Below are positions 1-8,560 of a DNA stretch of 32,159 bases, one piece after another (positions within the stretch are counted from its first letter, which is position 1; each line of letters opens with the position of its first letter). Position numbers and translations under genes: made by a program. Source of the stretch: Alphaproteobacteria bacterium (GTDB lineage: Bacteria; Pseudomonadota; Alphaproteobacteria; SHVZ01); assembly GCA_016869285.1 (NCBI GenBank), contig VGEN01000036.1:1-32159 (forward strand), given 5' to 3'. The notes beneath the pieces were generated by a model, which saw nothing but the letters and a program-made list of their open reading frames with translations, had not been told where the DNA came from and did no database searches.

Positions 1-295
1 TGTCGTCGGTCATTGCGGACTTTCCTCTCGGTCAGGTTTTTGTCTCGCAACCAAACCCTACCGGGAACCCGCAATGACCGCCTCAAACGAGGCTGCCTGA
101 AGTTACACCACGTCCGGGGACGCTACCCCGGTGCGGCCGAAAGGCAGCTGCGTGACACCGAGAAGGAGCTGCAGTCTCTGAGCGCATCGCTCTCGGCCAA
201 GGGAGGCGGGCACGAGCTCGATCTCCGCGCATGAGCGCCTTGCAAGAATGTTGTCGGATTCCGGTAGTCGATCGGATGGACGACCGAGGAGTGCC
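1..295. other. Left-edge stretch with no supported gene
   Basis: One plus-strand frame is open from the window edge to a TGA at 232-234. It could be the tail of a gene truncated by the edge, since its last part (about 145-231) has an amphipathic, Glu/Lys/Leu-containing look. I recognise no domain, and the first part is Arg-rich in the way of non-coding high-GC sequence. A short hairpin (GCCTC-AAAC-GAGGC) lies near 78-92. Nothing else is supported here. Confidence 0.2.
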
Positions 296-841
296 ATGGT
301 CGCGGACGTGACCAAGCCGCTGCCGCCTTTGGTTCTGACCGAGACGCAGGCGAAAACTCTGGCGACGGTGAAGGCCGTCGCCGCCGCCGGACGTGGCGCG
401 ACTGCGGCCCGGACTGCCGAGGAAGCGGCGCAGGCGGCGCGTATCAAGCTCCCAGGTCTCTTGCTGGCTGCCGGCAGCGCGGCTGCGACCGGCGATGTCC
501 GTTCCGCCCAGCGGGTAGCGCGCGAGACCCGGATTCTCGCAACGAGCCTTCGATCAGGCCTTGACCAGGGTCAGGCGACCGCGACAGAGAGTGGCGAGCC
601 ACGAGCCCCCGCGGTATCCGCCGATCAGGCCAAGTCCTTGTTCAAACAGCTGAAGCTGGCGCTGATCCGGGCTCAGACCGCCCTCGTCCAGCCCTATGCG
701 CCGCCAACCGATCCCTCGGTCAGGCGTGCGGCCGAGGCCGACATCCGCGCAACCGAGCGGGCGCTGGCCGATCTCGAGGCGCGCATCCGGGGCGGCGGCG
801 GACGCACCAGGACGAACGCCGTCGACATCCAGGCCGATTGA
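296..841 (+). CDS. Hypothetical Ala-rich helical protein
   Basis: This is a 181-residue protein that I do not recognise. The start at ATG 296 is preferred over the in-frame ATG at 248 because a good Shine-Dalgarno, GAGGAG (286-291), sits four bases upstream of it, while 248 has none. The sequence is rich in Ala, Arg and Glu and looks largely alpha-helical. It has two helical blocks (about residues 10-90 and 105-165) separated by a Gly/Pro/Ser-rich linker. No signal peptide, membrane segment or cysteine pair is visible. It ends with a Gly/Arg-rich stretch. It is followed by the rpmG promoter and is probably a separate transcription unit. Codon use matches the neighbours. Confidence 0.55.
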   Translation: MVADVTKPLPPLVLTETQAKTLATVKAVAAAGRGATAARTAEEAAQAARIKLPGLLLAAGSAAATGDVRSAQRVARETRILATSLRSGLDQGQATATESGEPRAPAVSADQAKSLFKQLKLALIRAQTALVQPYAPPTDPSVRRAAEADIRATERALADLEARIRGGGGRTRTNAVDIQAD

Positions 842-857
842 CGGATCGAAGCGCGGC

Positions 858-886
858 TTGACGGGTCGTCGCCGCGCCTCTATCTC
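858..886 (+). promoter_or_regulatory. Candidate rpmG promoter
   Basis: TTGACG (858-863) and TATCTC (881-886) are separated by exactly 17 bp. The predicted transcript would start near 893, about 20 bases before the rpmG ATG. This fits a housekeeping sigma-70 promoter for a ribosomal protein gene. Evidence is from the motif only. Confidence 0.5.
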
Positions 887-913
887 TGCCCGACCTTTTC
901 GCGAGCGACCGCC

Positions 914-1073
914 ATGGCCAAGCCGACCACGATCACCATCAAGCTGCAATCGACCGCCGACACCGGCTTCTACTACGTGACCAGCAAGAATCCGCGGAAG
1001 ACCACGGAGAAGCTGGAGATGAAGAAGTACGATCCGGTCTCACGCAAGCACGTCGTCTTCCGCGAAGCCAAGA

Positions 1074-1081
<8 letters not shown>
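914..1081 (+). CDS. rpmG: 50S ribosomal protein L33
   Basis: This 55-residue protein has the typical length and sequence of bacterial L33. It opens [11 protein letters not shown], has the core [10 protein letters not shown] and KLEMKKYDP, and ends in a basic FREAKIK tail. L33 is a small component of the large ribosomal subunit near the E site. The zinc-binding CxxC pairs of the C+ paralogue are absent, so this is the zinc-independent form, as is usual in proteobacteria. The gene is short enough to be skipped by length-filtered gene calls. Its last eight bases overlap the end of the convergent pleD gene (pleD stop at 1074-1076). Confidence 0.95.
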
Positions 1082-2534
<1,453 letters not shown>

Positions 2535-2544
2535 CTCGTAACCA

Positions 2545-2910
2545 CTACTGCAGGAAGCGCTGGACCGTCTGCAGGAAAGTCGCGACGGAGATCGGCTTGG
2601 CGATATAGGCCTCGCATCCGCCTTCCCGGATCTTCTCCTCGTCCCCCTTCATGGCGAAGGCCGTGACCGCGATGATCGGGATGGATTTGAGAGTGTCGTC
2701 TTCCTTGGTCCACTTGGTCACCTCAAGGCCGGAGACCTCTGGGAGCTGGATATCCATCAAGATCAGGTCGGGCTTGTGCTGGCGGGCAAGCTTGAGCGCT
2801 TCCAACCCGTCTCGCGTCTGGATGATATTGTAGCCGTTCGCCTCCAGGAGATCGTTGAAGAGCTTCATGTTAAGCTCATTGTCTTCGACGATCATCACGG
2901 TCTTTGGCAT
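2545..2910 (-). CDS. divK: DivK single-domain response regulator
   Basis: This 121-residue protein is a lone receiver domain with no output domain. The phospho-acceptor is D53 ([11 protein letters not shown]), with the acidic pair at E9-D10 and the conserved Lys at 105 (IAKPIS). The start at [10 protein letters not shown] is chosen because this is where DivK homologues begin. The frame continues upstream (to 3012) without a better ribosome-binding site and would run into the divergent ROK gene. DivK is a diffusible cell-cycle regulator that, in Caulobacter, interacts with the DivJ and PleC kinases and controls CtrA activity through DivL/CckA. The immediate downstream neighbour pleD supports the assignment. 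Confidence 0.94.
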   Translation of the reverse strand: MPKTVMIVEDNELNMKLFNDLLEANGYNIIQTRDGLEALKLARQHKPDLILMDIQLPEVSGLEVTKWTKEDDTLKSIPIIAVTAFAMKGDEEKIREGGCEAYIAKPISVATFLQTVQRFLQ

Positions 2911-3006
2911 GCGAACGGGCCTTAGTCCTGCGTCCGATTCCTGGCAGTTTTGAAGACAGTTTACCCGAGGCCGGGGGAAAAGACAGCATTGTCTCGAAAC
3001 CATAAA

Positions 3007-3921
3007 GTGCACATCAAGGCCCGTCTCGGCATCGACCTCGGCGGCACCAAGATCGAGGGCATCGTGCTCGGCCCGGACGGTGCCGTGCTCGGCGGGCGCA
3101 GGCTCGCCAGCCCGACCGGCTCATACGAGGCAACGGTCGACGCGGTCGTCGAGCTCGCCCGCGCACTCGAATGCGAGACCGGCGTCGAGGCGACGATCGG
3201 GATCGGGATTCCCGGGGCGATGTCGCCGGCAACCGGCCTCGTCAAGAATGCCAACTCGACCTGGCTCATCGGCCATCCGTTCCGGACCGATCTCGAAAAG
3301 CGGCTCGGACGGCCAGTCCGCATCGACAACGACGCCAATTGTTTCGCCGTCTCCGAGGCGACCGACGGTGCTGCGGCCGGCGCCGATCCGGTTTTCGGCG
3401 TGATCCTCGGTACGGGCGTCGGCGGCGGACTTGTCGTCGGCGGCCGACCGGTGGTCGGTGCCAGCGCCATCGCCGGCGAGTGGGGACACAACCCGTTGCC
3501 GCGGATGACCGAAACGGAACGGCCCGGCCCGCTCTGCTATTGCGGTCGGCATGGCTGCGTCGAGTCCTTCCTCTCCGGCCCCGCGCTCGCCCGAGATCAC
3601 GAGAAGCATACGGGCGAGCGGCTGACCGCCGCGGAGATCGCAACCCGTGCCGGCTCCGGGGACGCACGCGCGACGGCGACGCTCGACCGCCACGCCGAAC
3701 GTCTTGCCCGGGCCCTTGCTGTCGTCATCAACATCCTCGATCCTGGGGCAATCGTGCTCGGCGGCGGCTTGTCGAACATCGAGCGCCTCTATCTCATGCT
3801 GCCCGAGCTGCTTCGCCCGCACGTCTTTTCCGATCAGGTCGCGGTTCGCATCGTGCCGCCGAAGCATGGCGACGCCAGCGGCGTGCGCGGCGCCGCCTGG
3901 CTCTGGCCTCCCACCGGATGA
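3007..3921 (+). CDS. ROK-family sugar kinase (fructokinase/GlcNAc kinase-like)
   Basis: This is a ROK kinase of 304 residues if it starts at GTG 3007. An upstream in-frame TTG at 2950 would add 19 residues. GTG is preferred because ROK proteins begin just before the phosphate-binding motif, here GIDLGGTK (8-15). The catalytic Asp is D109 in DNDAN. The ROK zinc site is complete: H161 in GEWGHNPLP, then C177, C179 and C184 in CYCGRHGC. These features mean ATP-dependent phosphorylation of a hexose or N-acetylhexosamine. The substrate cannot be fixed from sequence, but the Mak/NagK branch is most similar. Its TGA overlaps the dinB ATG (ATGA), so the two are translationally coupled. It is divergent from divK with only about 96 bp between starts. 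Confidence 0.88.
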   Translation: MHIKARLGIDLGGTKIEGIVLGPDGAVLGGRRLASPTGSYEATVDAVVELARALECETGVEATIGIGIPGAMSPATGLVKNANSTWLIGHPFRTDLEKRLGRPVRIDNDANCFAVSEATDGAAAGADPVFGVILGTGVGGGLVVGGRPVVGASAIAGEWGHNPLPRMTETERPGPLCYCGRHGCVESFLSGPALARDHEKHTGERLTAAEIATRAGSGDARATATLDRHAERLARALAVVINILDPGAIVLGGGLSNIERLYLMLPELLRPHVFSDQVAVRIVPPKHGDASGVRGAAWLWPPTG

Positions 3922-5186
3922 GCGGTCTCTGTCGCGACTGCCTGTCGCTTCTGGCCGAGATCAAGCGGCACGGCCGCTGCCTCGCCTGCGGCTCCCCTCG
4001 CCTCGTTCAGCATGACAAGCTCGAAGAGCTGCATCTCGCGCATATCGACTGCGATGCCTTCTATGCCAGCGTCGAGAAGCGGGACCGGCCGGAACTCGCC
4101 GACAAGCCGGTGATCGTCGGCGGCCGCCATCGCGGCGTCGTCACCGCTGCCTGCTATGTCGCGCGCCTCTACGGAGTGCGCTCGGCCATGCCGATGTTCA
4201 AGGCGCTCAAAGCCTGCCCGGAGGCGGTGGTGATCCGGCCTGACATGGAGAAATACGTCCGCGTCGGCCGCGAGGTGCGCCAGCTCATGCTGGAGACGAC
4301 GCCTCTGGTCGAGGCGATCTCGATCGACGAAGCCTTTCTCGATCTTTCAGGCACCGAGCGGCTGCATGGCGGGCCGCCGGCGCGTACGCTCGCAAAGCTC
4401 GCGCTCAAGATCGAGCGCGAGATCCGTGTCACCGTCTCGATCGGGCTCAGCATCAACAAGTTCATGGCGAAGATCGCCTCCGACCGCGACAAGCCGCGCG
4501 GATTCGCCGTGATCGGACGCGAGGAAGTCCTGCCGTTCCTGGCAACCCAGCCGGTCGGCCTAATCTTCGGCGTCGGCGATGCCACACGCGAGCGGCTGGC
4601 GAAGGACGGCATCACCACGATCGACCAGCTCCAGGCGCTGCCGGAGCTCGAGCTGATGCGCCGCTACGGCAGCATGGGCCGCAGGCTCTCCCGCCTCTCG
4701 CGCGGTGAGGACGACCGCAGCGTCGATCCCGAGCGCGAGGCCGTCGGCATCTCGGCCGAGACCACCTTCTATGAAGACCTCAGCACCTTCGACGACCTCT
4801 CGAAAGAGCTCTGGGGGCTCGCCGAGCGCGTCTCATACCGCCTCAAGCGCCAGGGACTCTCAGGCAGTGGCGTTTCGCTCAAGCTCAAGACGGCCGGCTT
4901 CAAGATCCTGACCCGGCACCGCTCGCTGGACTCGCCGACCCAGCTCGCCGACCAGCTCTTCCGCGTAGCCCTCCCGATGCTCCGGCGCGAGGCCGACGGC
5001 ACCCGCTTCCGCCTGATCGGCATCGGCGCCGACCATCTCAAGCCCTTCGACGGCGACGACACCGCCGACCTGCTCGATCCCTCGATCGCCAAGCGCGCCA
5101 AGGCCGAGCGCGCCATGGACAAGGTGCGCGACAAGCTCGGCGAGGACGCCGTGGTCAAGGGGAGAGGGTTCGAGAGCGAGGAATAA
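3918..5186 (+). CDS. dinB: DNA polymerase IV (Y family) with N-terminal Cys4 motif
   Basis: This is a 422-residue Y-family polymerase. The catalytic acidic residues are D44 (HIDCDAFYASVE) and D137-E138 (ISIDEAFLDLSG). The aromatic steric-gate residue follows the first motif (FY at 48-49). The palm, thumb (helix-hairpin-helix near 215-260) and little-finger regions follow in order. It carries out error-prone translesion synthesis. The first 25 residues add a four-cysteine motif (C5, C8, C21, C24; CxxC-N12-CxxC) not found in E. coli DinB but known in alphaproteobacterial homologues. It may bind zinc. The ATG overlaps the stop of the ROK gene, and a longer frame open upstream is just the shadow of that gene. 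No LexA box was seen before the pair. Confidence 0.94.
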   Translation: MSGLCRDCLSLLAEIKRHGRCLACGSPRLVQHDKLEELHLAHIDCDAFYASVEKRDRPELADKPVIVGGRHRGVVTAACYVARLYGVRSAMPMFKALKACPEAVVIRPDMEKYVRVGREVRQLMLETTPLVEAISIDEAFLDLSGTERLHGGPPARTLAKLALKIEREIRVTVSIGLSINKFMAKIASDRDKPRGFAVIGREEVLPFLATQPVGLIFGVGDATRERLAKDGITTIDQLQALPELELMRRYGSMGRRLSRLSRGEDDRSVDPEREAVGISAETTFYEDLSTFDDLSKELWGLAERVSYRLKRQGLSGSGVSLKLKTAGFKILTRHRSLDSPTQLADQLFRVALPMLRREADGTRFRLIGIGADHLKPFDGDDTADLLDPSIAKRAKAERAMDKVRDKLGEDAVVKGRGFESEE

Positions 5187-5344
5187 GCGAGCAGGCCGGC
5201 AAGCGCTGAGTCAGACAGGCCACCGGGTGTTCGCGCTGATCGAGGCGATTCTAGCGAGATCGCGGAAGCTCCGAGGAATCGCGAGGTTGAACGAAGAGAA
5301 AAGCGGCATTTTGTCTTACGATAGCCTTACTAGAGAATGGCGCC

Positions 5345-5586
5345 ATGGCGATCACCCGGCTCTCGATCAAAGGCCAGATCGTGCTGCCGAGCGCCTTCCG
5401 TGCCCGATGGAGATGGCGGGCCGGGACCGAGTTCGAGGCTGTCGATACTTCTGACGACGTTTTGCTTCGTCCGATCGCCTTCGCTCCTTCCCGCGTCGAC
5501 GAGGTCTTCGGCATGGCGCGCTATCGCGGACCGAAGCGATCGCTGGCCGAAATGGAGGGGGCCGTAGGCAAGGAGGCGTCGCGCCG
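5345..5586 (+). pseudogene. VapB/AbrB-type antitoxin, decayed at its 3' end
   Basis: The first 80 or so residues are a SpoVT/AbrB-fold antitoxin of the VapB type. They have the DNA-binding start (ITRLSIKGQIVLPSAFR), then LLRP, and the C-terminal toxin-binding part (EVFGMARYRGP, SLAEMEGAV). A normal partner would stop soon after this and overlap the toxin start. Here the frame runs on without a stop to 5794, into sequence antisense to eipB, while the toxin resumes in another frame. This suggests a small deletion or frameshift at the antitoxin-toxin junction. The antitoxin part may still be translated as a read-through product. Confidence 0.65.
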
Positions 5587-5700
5587 ACGGCGATCGCGCA
5601 CGACACCAATGTCGTTGTCCGCTTCCTCGTCAACGACGACCGCGTGCAGGGCCGAATTGCGAAGGACCGGATCGAGCGTAACGCCTCGGCTTCGCCCACA
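5587..5700 (+). pseudogene. VapC PIN-domain toxin, N-terminal remnant
   Basis: In a different plus-strand frame from the antitoxin, the sequence reads IAHDTNVVVRFLVNDD followed by QGRIAKDRIER. This is the beginning of a PIN-domain ribonuclease of the VapC family, including the first catalytic Asp (DTN). No start codon precedes it in frame, and similarity stops after about 35-40 of the usual 130 residues. The remaining acidic residues of the active site are missing. The frame then continues antisense to eipB as non-coding sequence. This is a dead toxin fragment truncated against the eipB 3' end. Confidence 0.65.
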
Positions 5701-5730
5701 CGACCGTTCCTTGAGCGGCTGCCCTCGGCC

Positions 5731-6534
5731 TCAGCAATTCGGCTTGATCGCCTCGATCTCGCGCAGCTTAGCGCGCACCACCATGTCGCCGTAGTCGAGC
5801 GTCATGTCCTCGGCGACGCCGTTCTCCAGCAGCTTCATGCCGACCTCGTAGTCCGGCTCGGAGCCCGTCTGGTCCGGCTTGTAGAATGCGAGCCTCACCG
5901 ACCAGCCGCGATGGTTGAGGATCGGCCTGGCGTTGGCGGGAGGCTTGATCGCCTGGCCGATCGCCGCCGTCACCTCGCTCGGTCCTTCCACCTCGCCACC
6001 GTCGAAGACCGGGCGCGTGATGAAGCGCTGGTTCTCGGCTGCTCCCTTCAGCAGCAGCAGGGTGTGGTCGGTCGGGAACATCGTTCCCTTCGGCAGCTCG
6101 ATGCTCGTGGCCTCGGGCTGGGAGAAGTCAGCCTGGCCGGCTCCGCCGCGGCCGTACAGCTTTGCGCGCCCGCGCGCCTCTTCGGCAAGATCGCCGTCGC
6201 GGAGCTTGCGGATGAAGAAGCGATAGGAAAGCCCGTCCTTGCTTTCCCAGGTAGAGAAGCTGACGGTTACGTCGGAGTTCTCGGACTCGTCATTGGTAAC
6301 CGTAAGCCGGTAGCGCTGATCGATCGTCCAGCCATCGCAGCTATCGGACCACTCGACCAGCATCGATCCCTTGGCATCGACGATCCCGCTCGAGGATTTC
6401 GCCGAGGCAAGGGAAAGGTCGTAAATGGCACGATGGGGGGACACATCGACCGCGTGTACCGAGGTCGAGAAAAGCAACATCGCGACGAGAATGCCCGCCG
6501 CGATCTGCCGCTCCCAGGCCGATACCTTCGCCAT
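5731..6534 (-). CDS. eipB: EipB-family (DUF1849) periplasmic envelope-integrity protein
   Basis: This is a 267-residue secreted protein. The start at 6534 has a good GGAGGG ribosome-binding site. An upstream extension of the frame to 6648 lacks one and is Arg-rich. A signal peptide (hydrophobic 11-24, cleavage after VHA-28) precedes the mature domain, which opens SPHRAIYDLSLASAKSSSG, the typical start of DUF1849 proteins. Two cysteines remain in the mature protein, C66 (SDSCDGW) and C267 (the last residue). This matches the conserved disulfide pair described in Brucella EipB, a beta-spiral protein that supports cell-envelope integrity. It is divergent from a diguanylate cyclase gene. Confidence 0.88.
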   Translation of the reverse strand: MAKVSAWERQIAAGILVAMLLFSTSVHAVDVSPHRAIYDLSLASAKSSSGIVDAKGSMLVEWSDSCDGWTIDQRYRLTVTNDESENSDVTVSFSTWESKDGLSYRFFIRKLRDGDLAEEARGRAKLYGRGGAGQADFSQPEATSIELPKGTMFPTDHTLLLLKGAAENQRFITRPVFDGGEVEGPSEVTAAIGQAIKPPANARPILNHRGWSVRLAFYKPDQTGSEPDYEVGMKLLENGVAEDMTLDYGDMVVRAKLREIEAIKPNC

Positions 6535-6713
6535 CGCACCCTCCGCCCCACGCCGCCGCAAGCTAGCATGGGGGGCCCGGCGGCGGCAGACGATGCCTAA
6601 AGAGCTTGGAAGATTCTGCCGACCTGTCTCGCGTGCGACACAGGGCACCCCTTTGGATCAAGGCCTTATGGGCAGATCCGGGTGGCACAGCGCCTGCTTT
6701 GTCGGGGACAGCC

Positions 6714-7436
6714 ATGCCCCGCGATCGCTCCACGCTCATCTCCCGGCTCGCCCTCTCCTCGCCCCAGGCGACGGAGGCGGAGAATGCCACGCTGGCCGAT
6801 CGCTTCGCCACGATGGCGGAAGCGAACAGCCTCGCCATCGCGCAGATCGATCAGCGCGTTCTCGACCTTGCCCTCGCCGCCGTTGCCGAGGCCGAGCGCC
6901 GTGTCCGGGTCCAGCGCGAGCGCATCGCCTATCTCGAAAGCCTTTCCATTACCGACGAGCTGACGCAGGTGTGCAATCGCCGCGGCTTCCAGGGAGAGCT
7001 TGCGCGCGCGCTCGCCGAAGCAGCGCGCACGGGCAAAGGAGGCGTCGTCCTTCTTATCGACCTCGATGGCTTTAAGGCGATCAACGACGCTCATGGCCAT
7101 GCCGCCGGCGACTTCGTCTTGAGGACGGTCGCCGGCTGGCTCGACGGTCATGTCCGTCCGGGAGACACCGTGGCCCGACTCGGCGGCGACGAGTTCTCCG
7201 TCCTGATGCCGCAGACCGGCCCTGACAATGGCATCGCTCGCGCGGCCGAGCTCGATCGACAGCTCAATCGCCTGACGGCGCGCTGGAGCGGCCTCAAGCT
7301 CAAGATCCGAGGTTCGGTCGGCGTCGCCGCCTACGATCCGGGCGACGGGGCGGAGGATGTCCTCGCCCGCGCCGACCGCACCATGTATCAGAAGAAAAAC
7401 GGCCGCAGCGGCCGCGTGCTCAGGCTCGTCAACTAG
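6714..7436 (+). CDS. Small soluble GGDEF diguanylate cyclase
   Basis: This 240-residue protein has an N-terminal helical, probably coiled-coil segment (about 20-78) leading into a GGDEF domain through the usual linker (SITDELTQVCNRRGF). The catalytic motif is GGDEF at 157-161. An RxxD inhibitory site (RPGD) lies at 148-151, five residues earlier. Both are intact, so it should synthesise c-di-GMP and be feedback-inhibited. There is no membrane segment or recognisable sensor domain, so the input may be dimerisation through the coiled coil. The ATG at 6714 is preferred to an upstream TTG at 6606, whose extra residues look non-coding. Convergent with the SPOR lipoprotein gene, 18 bp apart. Confidence 0.85.
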   Translation: MPRDRSTLISRLALSSPQATEAENATLADRFATMAEANSLAIAQIDQRVLDLALAAVAEAERRVRVQRERIAYLESLSITDELTQVCNRRGFQGELARALAEAARTGKGGVVLLIDLDGFKAINDAHGHAAGDFVLRTVAGWLDGHVRPGDTVARLGGDEFSVLMPQTGPDNGIARAAELDRQLNRLTARWSGLKLKIRGSVGVAAYDPGDGAEDVLARADRTMYQKKNGRSGRVLRLVN

Positions 7437-7454
7437 CCGAAAGGGCCGAAGGGT

Positions 7455-8327
7455 CTAACGGAGCGTCGAGGAGAGCCTGACCTGCTGGCCCTGCGCGGCC
7501 GGCATCAGCCACGGCTTGTCGTCAAGCTTCGGCGCGAGGCGGGCGCCCCTCTCCGGCTCGATCACGACCCGGTAATAGGTTTCGCCCTGGGCCTCGGCCT
7601 TCACCACTTTGGCGCCGGCGTGAAGGCGGGCCAAACGGCCAGCCATCTCCGGGCCCTTGAAGCTGCCGAGAACCATCAGGTAGCGCCCTTCATAGGCCGC
7701 GCGTACCGCGTCGCGCCGGGACGCCGAGTCGTCCGAGCGCACGACCGCCGCCAGATCCGGCTCAGGCGACGGCAGCGCCGCCGGCGCAGCAGGCACCAGC
7801 GCTGTCATCGTCATCTTCGCGGGCTTTGTACGCGTGTCGATCCACGGGGCGGCCGCCGGCAGAGCGACGGTCGCTTTGGTCGGCGGCACCAGGGCGGCGG
7901 CCAGCGAAGGAACAGCCTCGACCCTGGCCACGCCCGGAAGCGCCTTGGCGACGTCGGCGAACTCGACCGGAAGCACCATTGGCTCGTCCCGCTCGGCAAC
8001 CGGTCGCATCGGCCCGACCGGCAGGATACCCGCTGCTTGAATGGTCAGGACGCGGCCGTCGTCTCGATCGACGGGTGAACGCATCGGCCGCGCCTCAGCA
8101 ATCTGAGGATCGGTTCTCCAGTCCGTGCACACCTCGAGGTTCTGCACCATGCGGAAAAGCTTGCAGTCCTGCTCCGTCGCTGCCGAGATTACATGGTCGG
8201 AAACCGTGCGGCCGCTGGCCAGCAGCGAAATCGCGTCAAGAGCATAGCTGGCGAAGCCGACGGCTGGCGGAATGGAGGCGCAGCCCCCGAGCAGCGTCAC
8301 GGCCATCAACGGCACGAACCTGCGCAT
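7455..8327 (-). CDS. SPOR-domain lipoprotein
   Basis: This is a 290-residue predicted lipoprotein. The signal peptide ends in a lipobox with the lipidated Cys at 16 (TLLGGC). A short conserved region with two cysteines follows (C55 in EQDCKLF, C67 in EVCTDW). A long Ala/Pro-rich linker spans about 85-205. The C-terminal block at about 212-265 reads YLMVLGSFKGPEMAGRLAR and YYRVVIEP, the pattern of a SPOR domain. SPOR domains bind glycan strands stripped of stem peptides at the septum, so a division or peptidoglycan role is likely. The N-terminal part resembles an uncharacterised family widespread in alphaproteobacteria. The partner is unknown. Confidence 0.75.
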   Translation of the reverse strand: MRRFVPLMAVTLLGGCASIPPAVGFASYALDAISLLASGRTVSDHVISAATEQDCKLFRMVQNLEVCTDWRTDPQIAEARPMRSPVDRDDGRVLTIQAAGILPVGPMRPVAERDEPMVLPVEFADVAKALPGVARVEAVPSLAAALVPPTKATVALPAAAPWIDTRTKPAKMTMTALVPAAPAALPSPEPDLAAVVRSDDSASRRDAVRAAYEGRYLMVLGSFKGPEMAGRLARLHAGAKVVKAEAQGETYYRVVIEPERGARLAPKLDDKPWLMPAAQGQQVRLSSTLR

Positions 8328-8427
8328 TCGGCTTCCCCCCGCCGGGCGAATCGCCCCTATAACAAGGTAAGACGATTGCGTGTTCCTGGCAAGATTTCGT
8401 TTGAAAATTGCGGGAACAAAAGGAGTT

Positions 8428-8479
8428 AGCAGGCATTCGCGCAGATAGGCGCTAGTCCTAAGCTGAGGAAATGCCTGCT
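8428..8479. repeat. Inverted repeat with two nested hairpins
   Basis: A perfect 10-bp inverted repeat (AGCAGGCATT at 8428-8437; AATGCCTGCT at 8470-8479) encloses 32 bases. These contain two further small stems, GCGC-N6-GCGC (8439-8452) and TCCT-N6-AGGA (8456-8469). As RNA it could fold as a three-way junction. It lies between the SPOR lipoprotein start and rnd, about 80 bases before rnd. It is not a tRNA. Function is unknown and the short inner stems could be chance. Confidence 0.4.
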
Positions 8480-8546
8480 CTGCGTCGTTTGCCTTGGGGT
8501 CTGAATCAGGGCCGACGTCGAGCGCCTGACTCGATCAAGCTTGGCC

Positions 8547-8552
8547 TATAGT
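8547..8552 (+). promoter_or_regulatory. Candidate -10 element of rnd (TATAGT)
   Basis: TATAGT ends nine bases before the rnd ATG, so transcription would begin almost at the start codon. No Shine-Dalgarno precedes the ATG. A weak CTGACT at 8526-8531 could be the -35, but its spacer is only 15 bp. Together these suggest a near-leaderless rnd mRNA. Weak evidence. Confidence 0.3.
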
Positions 8553-8560
8553 GAGCCGAC

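Noticed and set aside
2911..3006. CtrA box before divK
   Set aside because: No TTAA-N7-TTAA pattern found; only a weak possible sigma-70 promoter.
3171..3917. Long N-terminal extension of DinB reading through the ROK gene
   Set aside because: It is Arg-rich shadow translation of the ROK gene. The ATG at 3918 begins the conserved DinB N terminus.
5644..6600. 318-codon plus-strand frame
   Set aside because: Its first codons continue the VapC remnant, but the rest is antisense to eipB, which has clear protein features.
8428..8479. tRNA-like cloverleaf
   Set aside because: No anticodon arm of proper size, no T-loop GTTC and no acceptor CCA context; too short for a tRNA.
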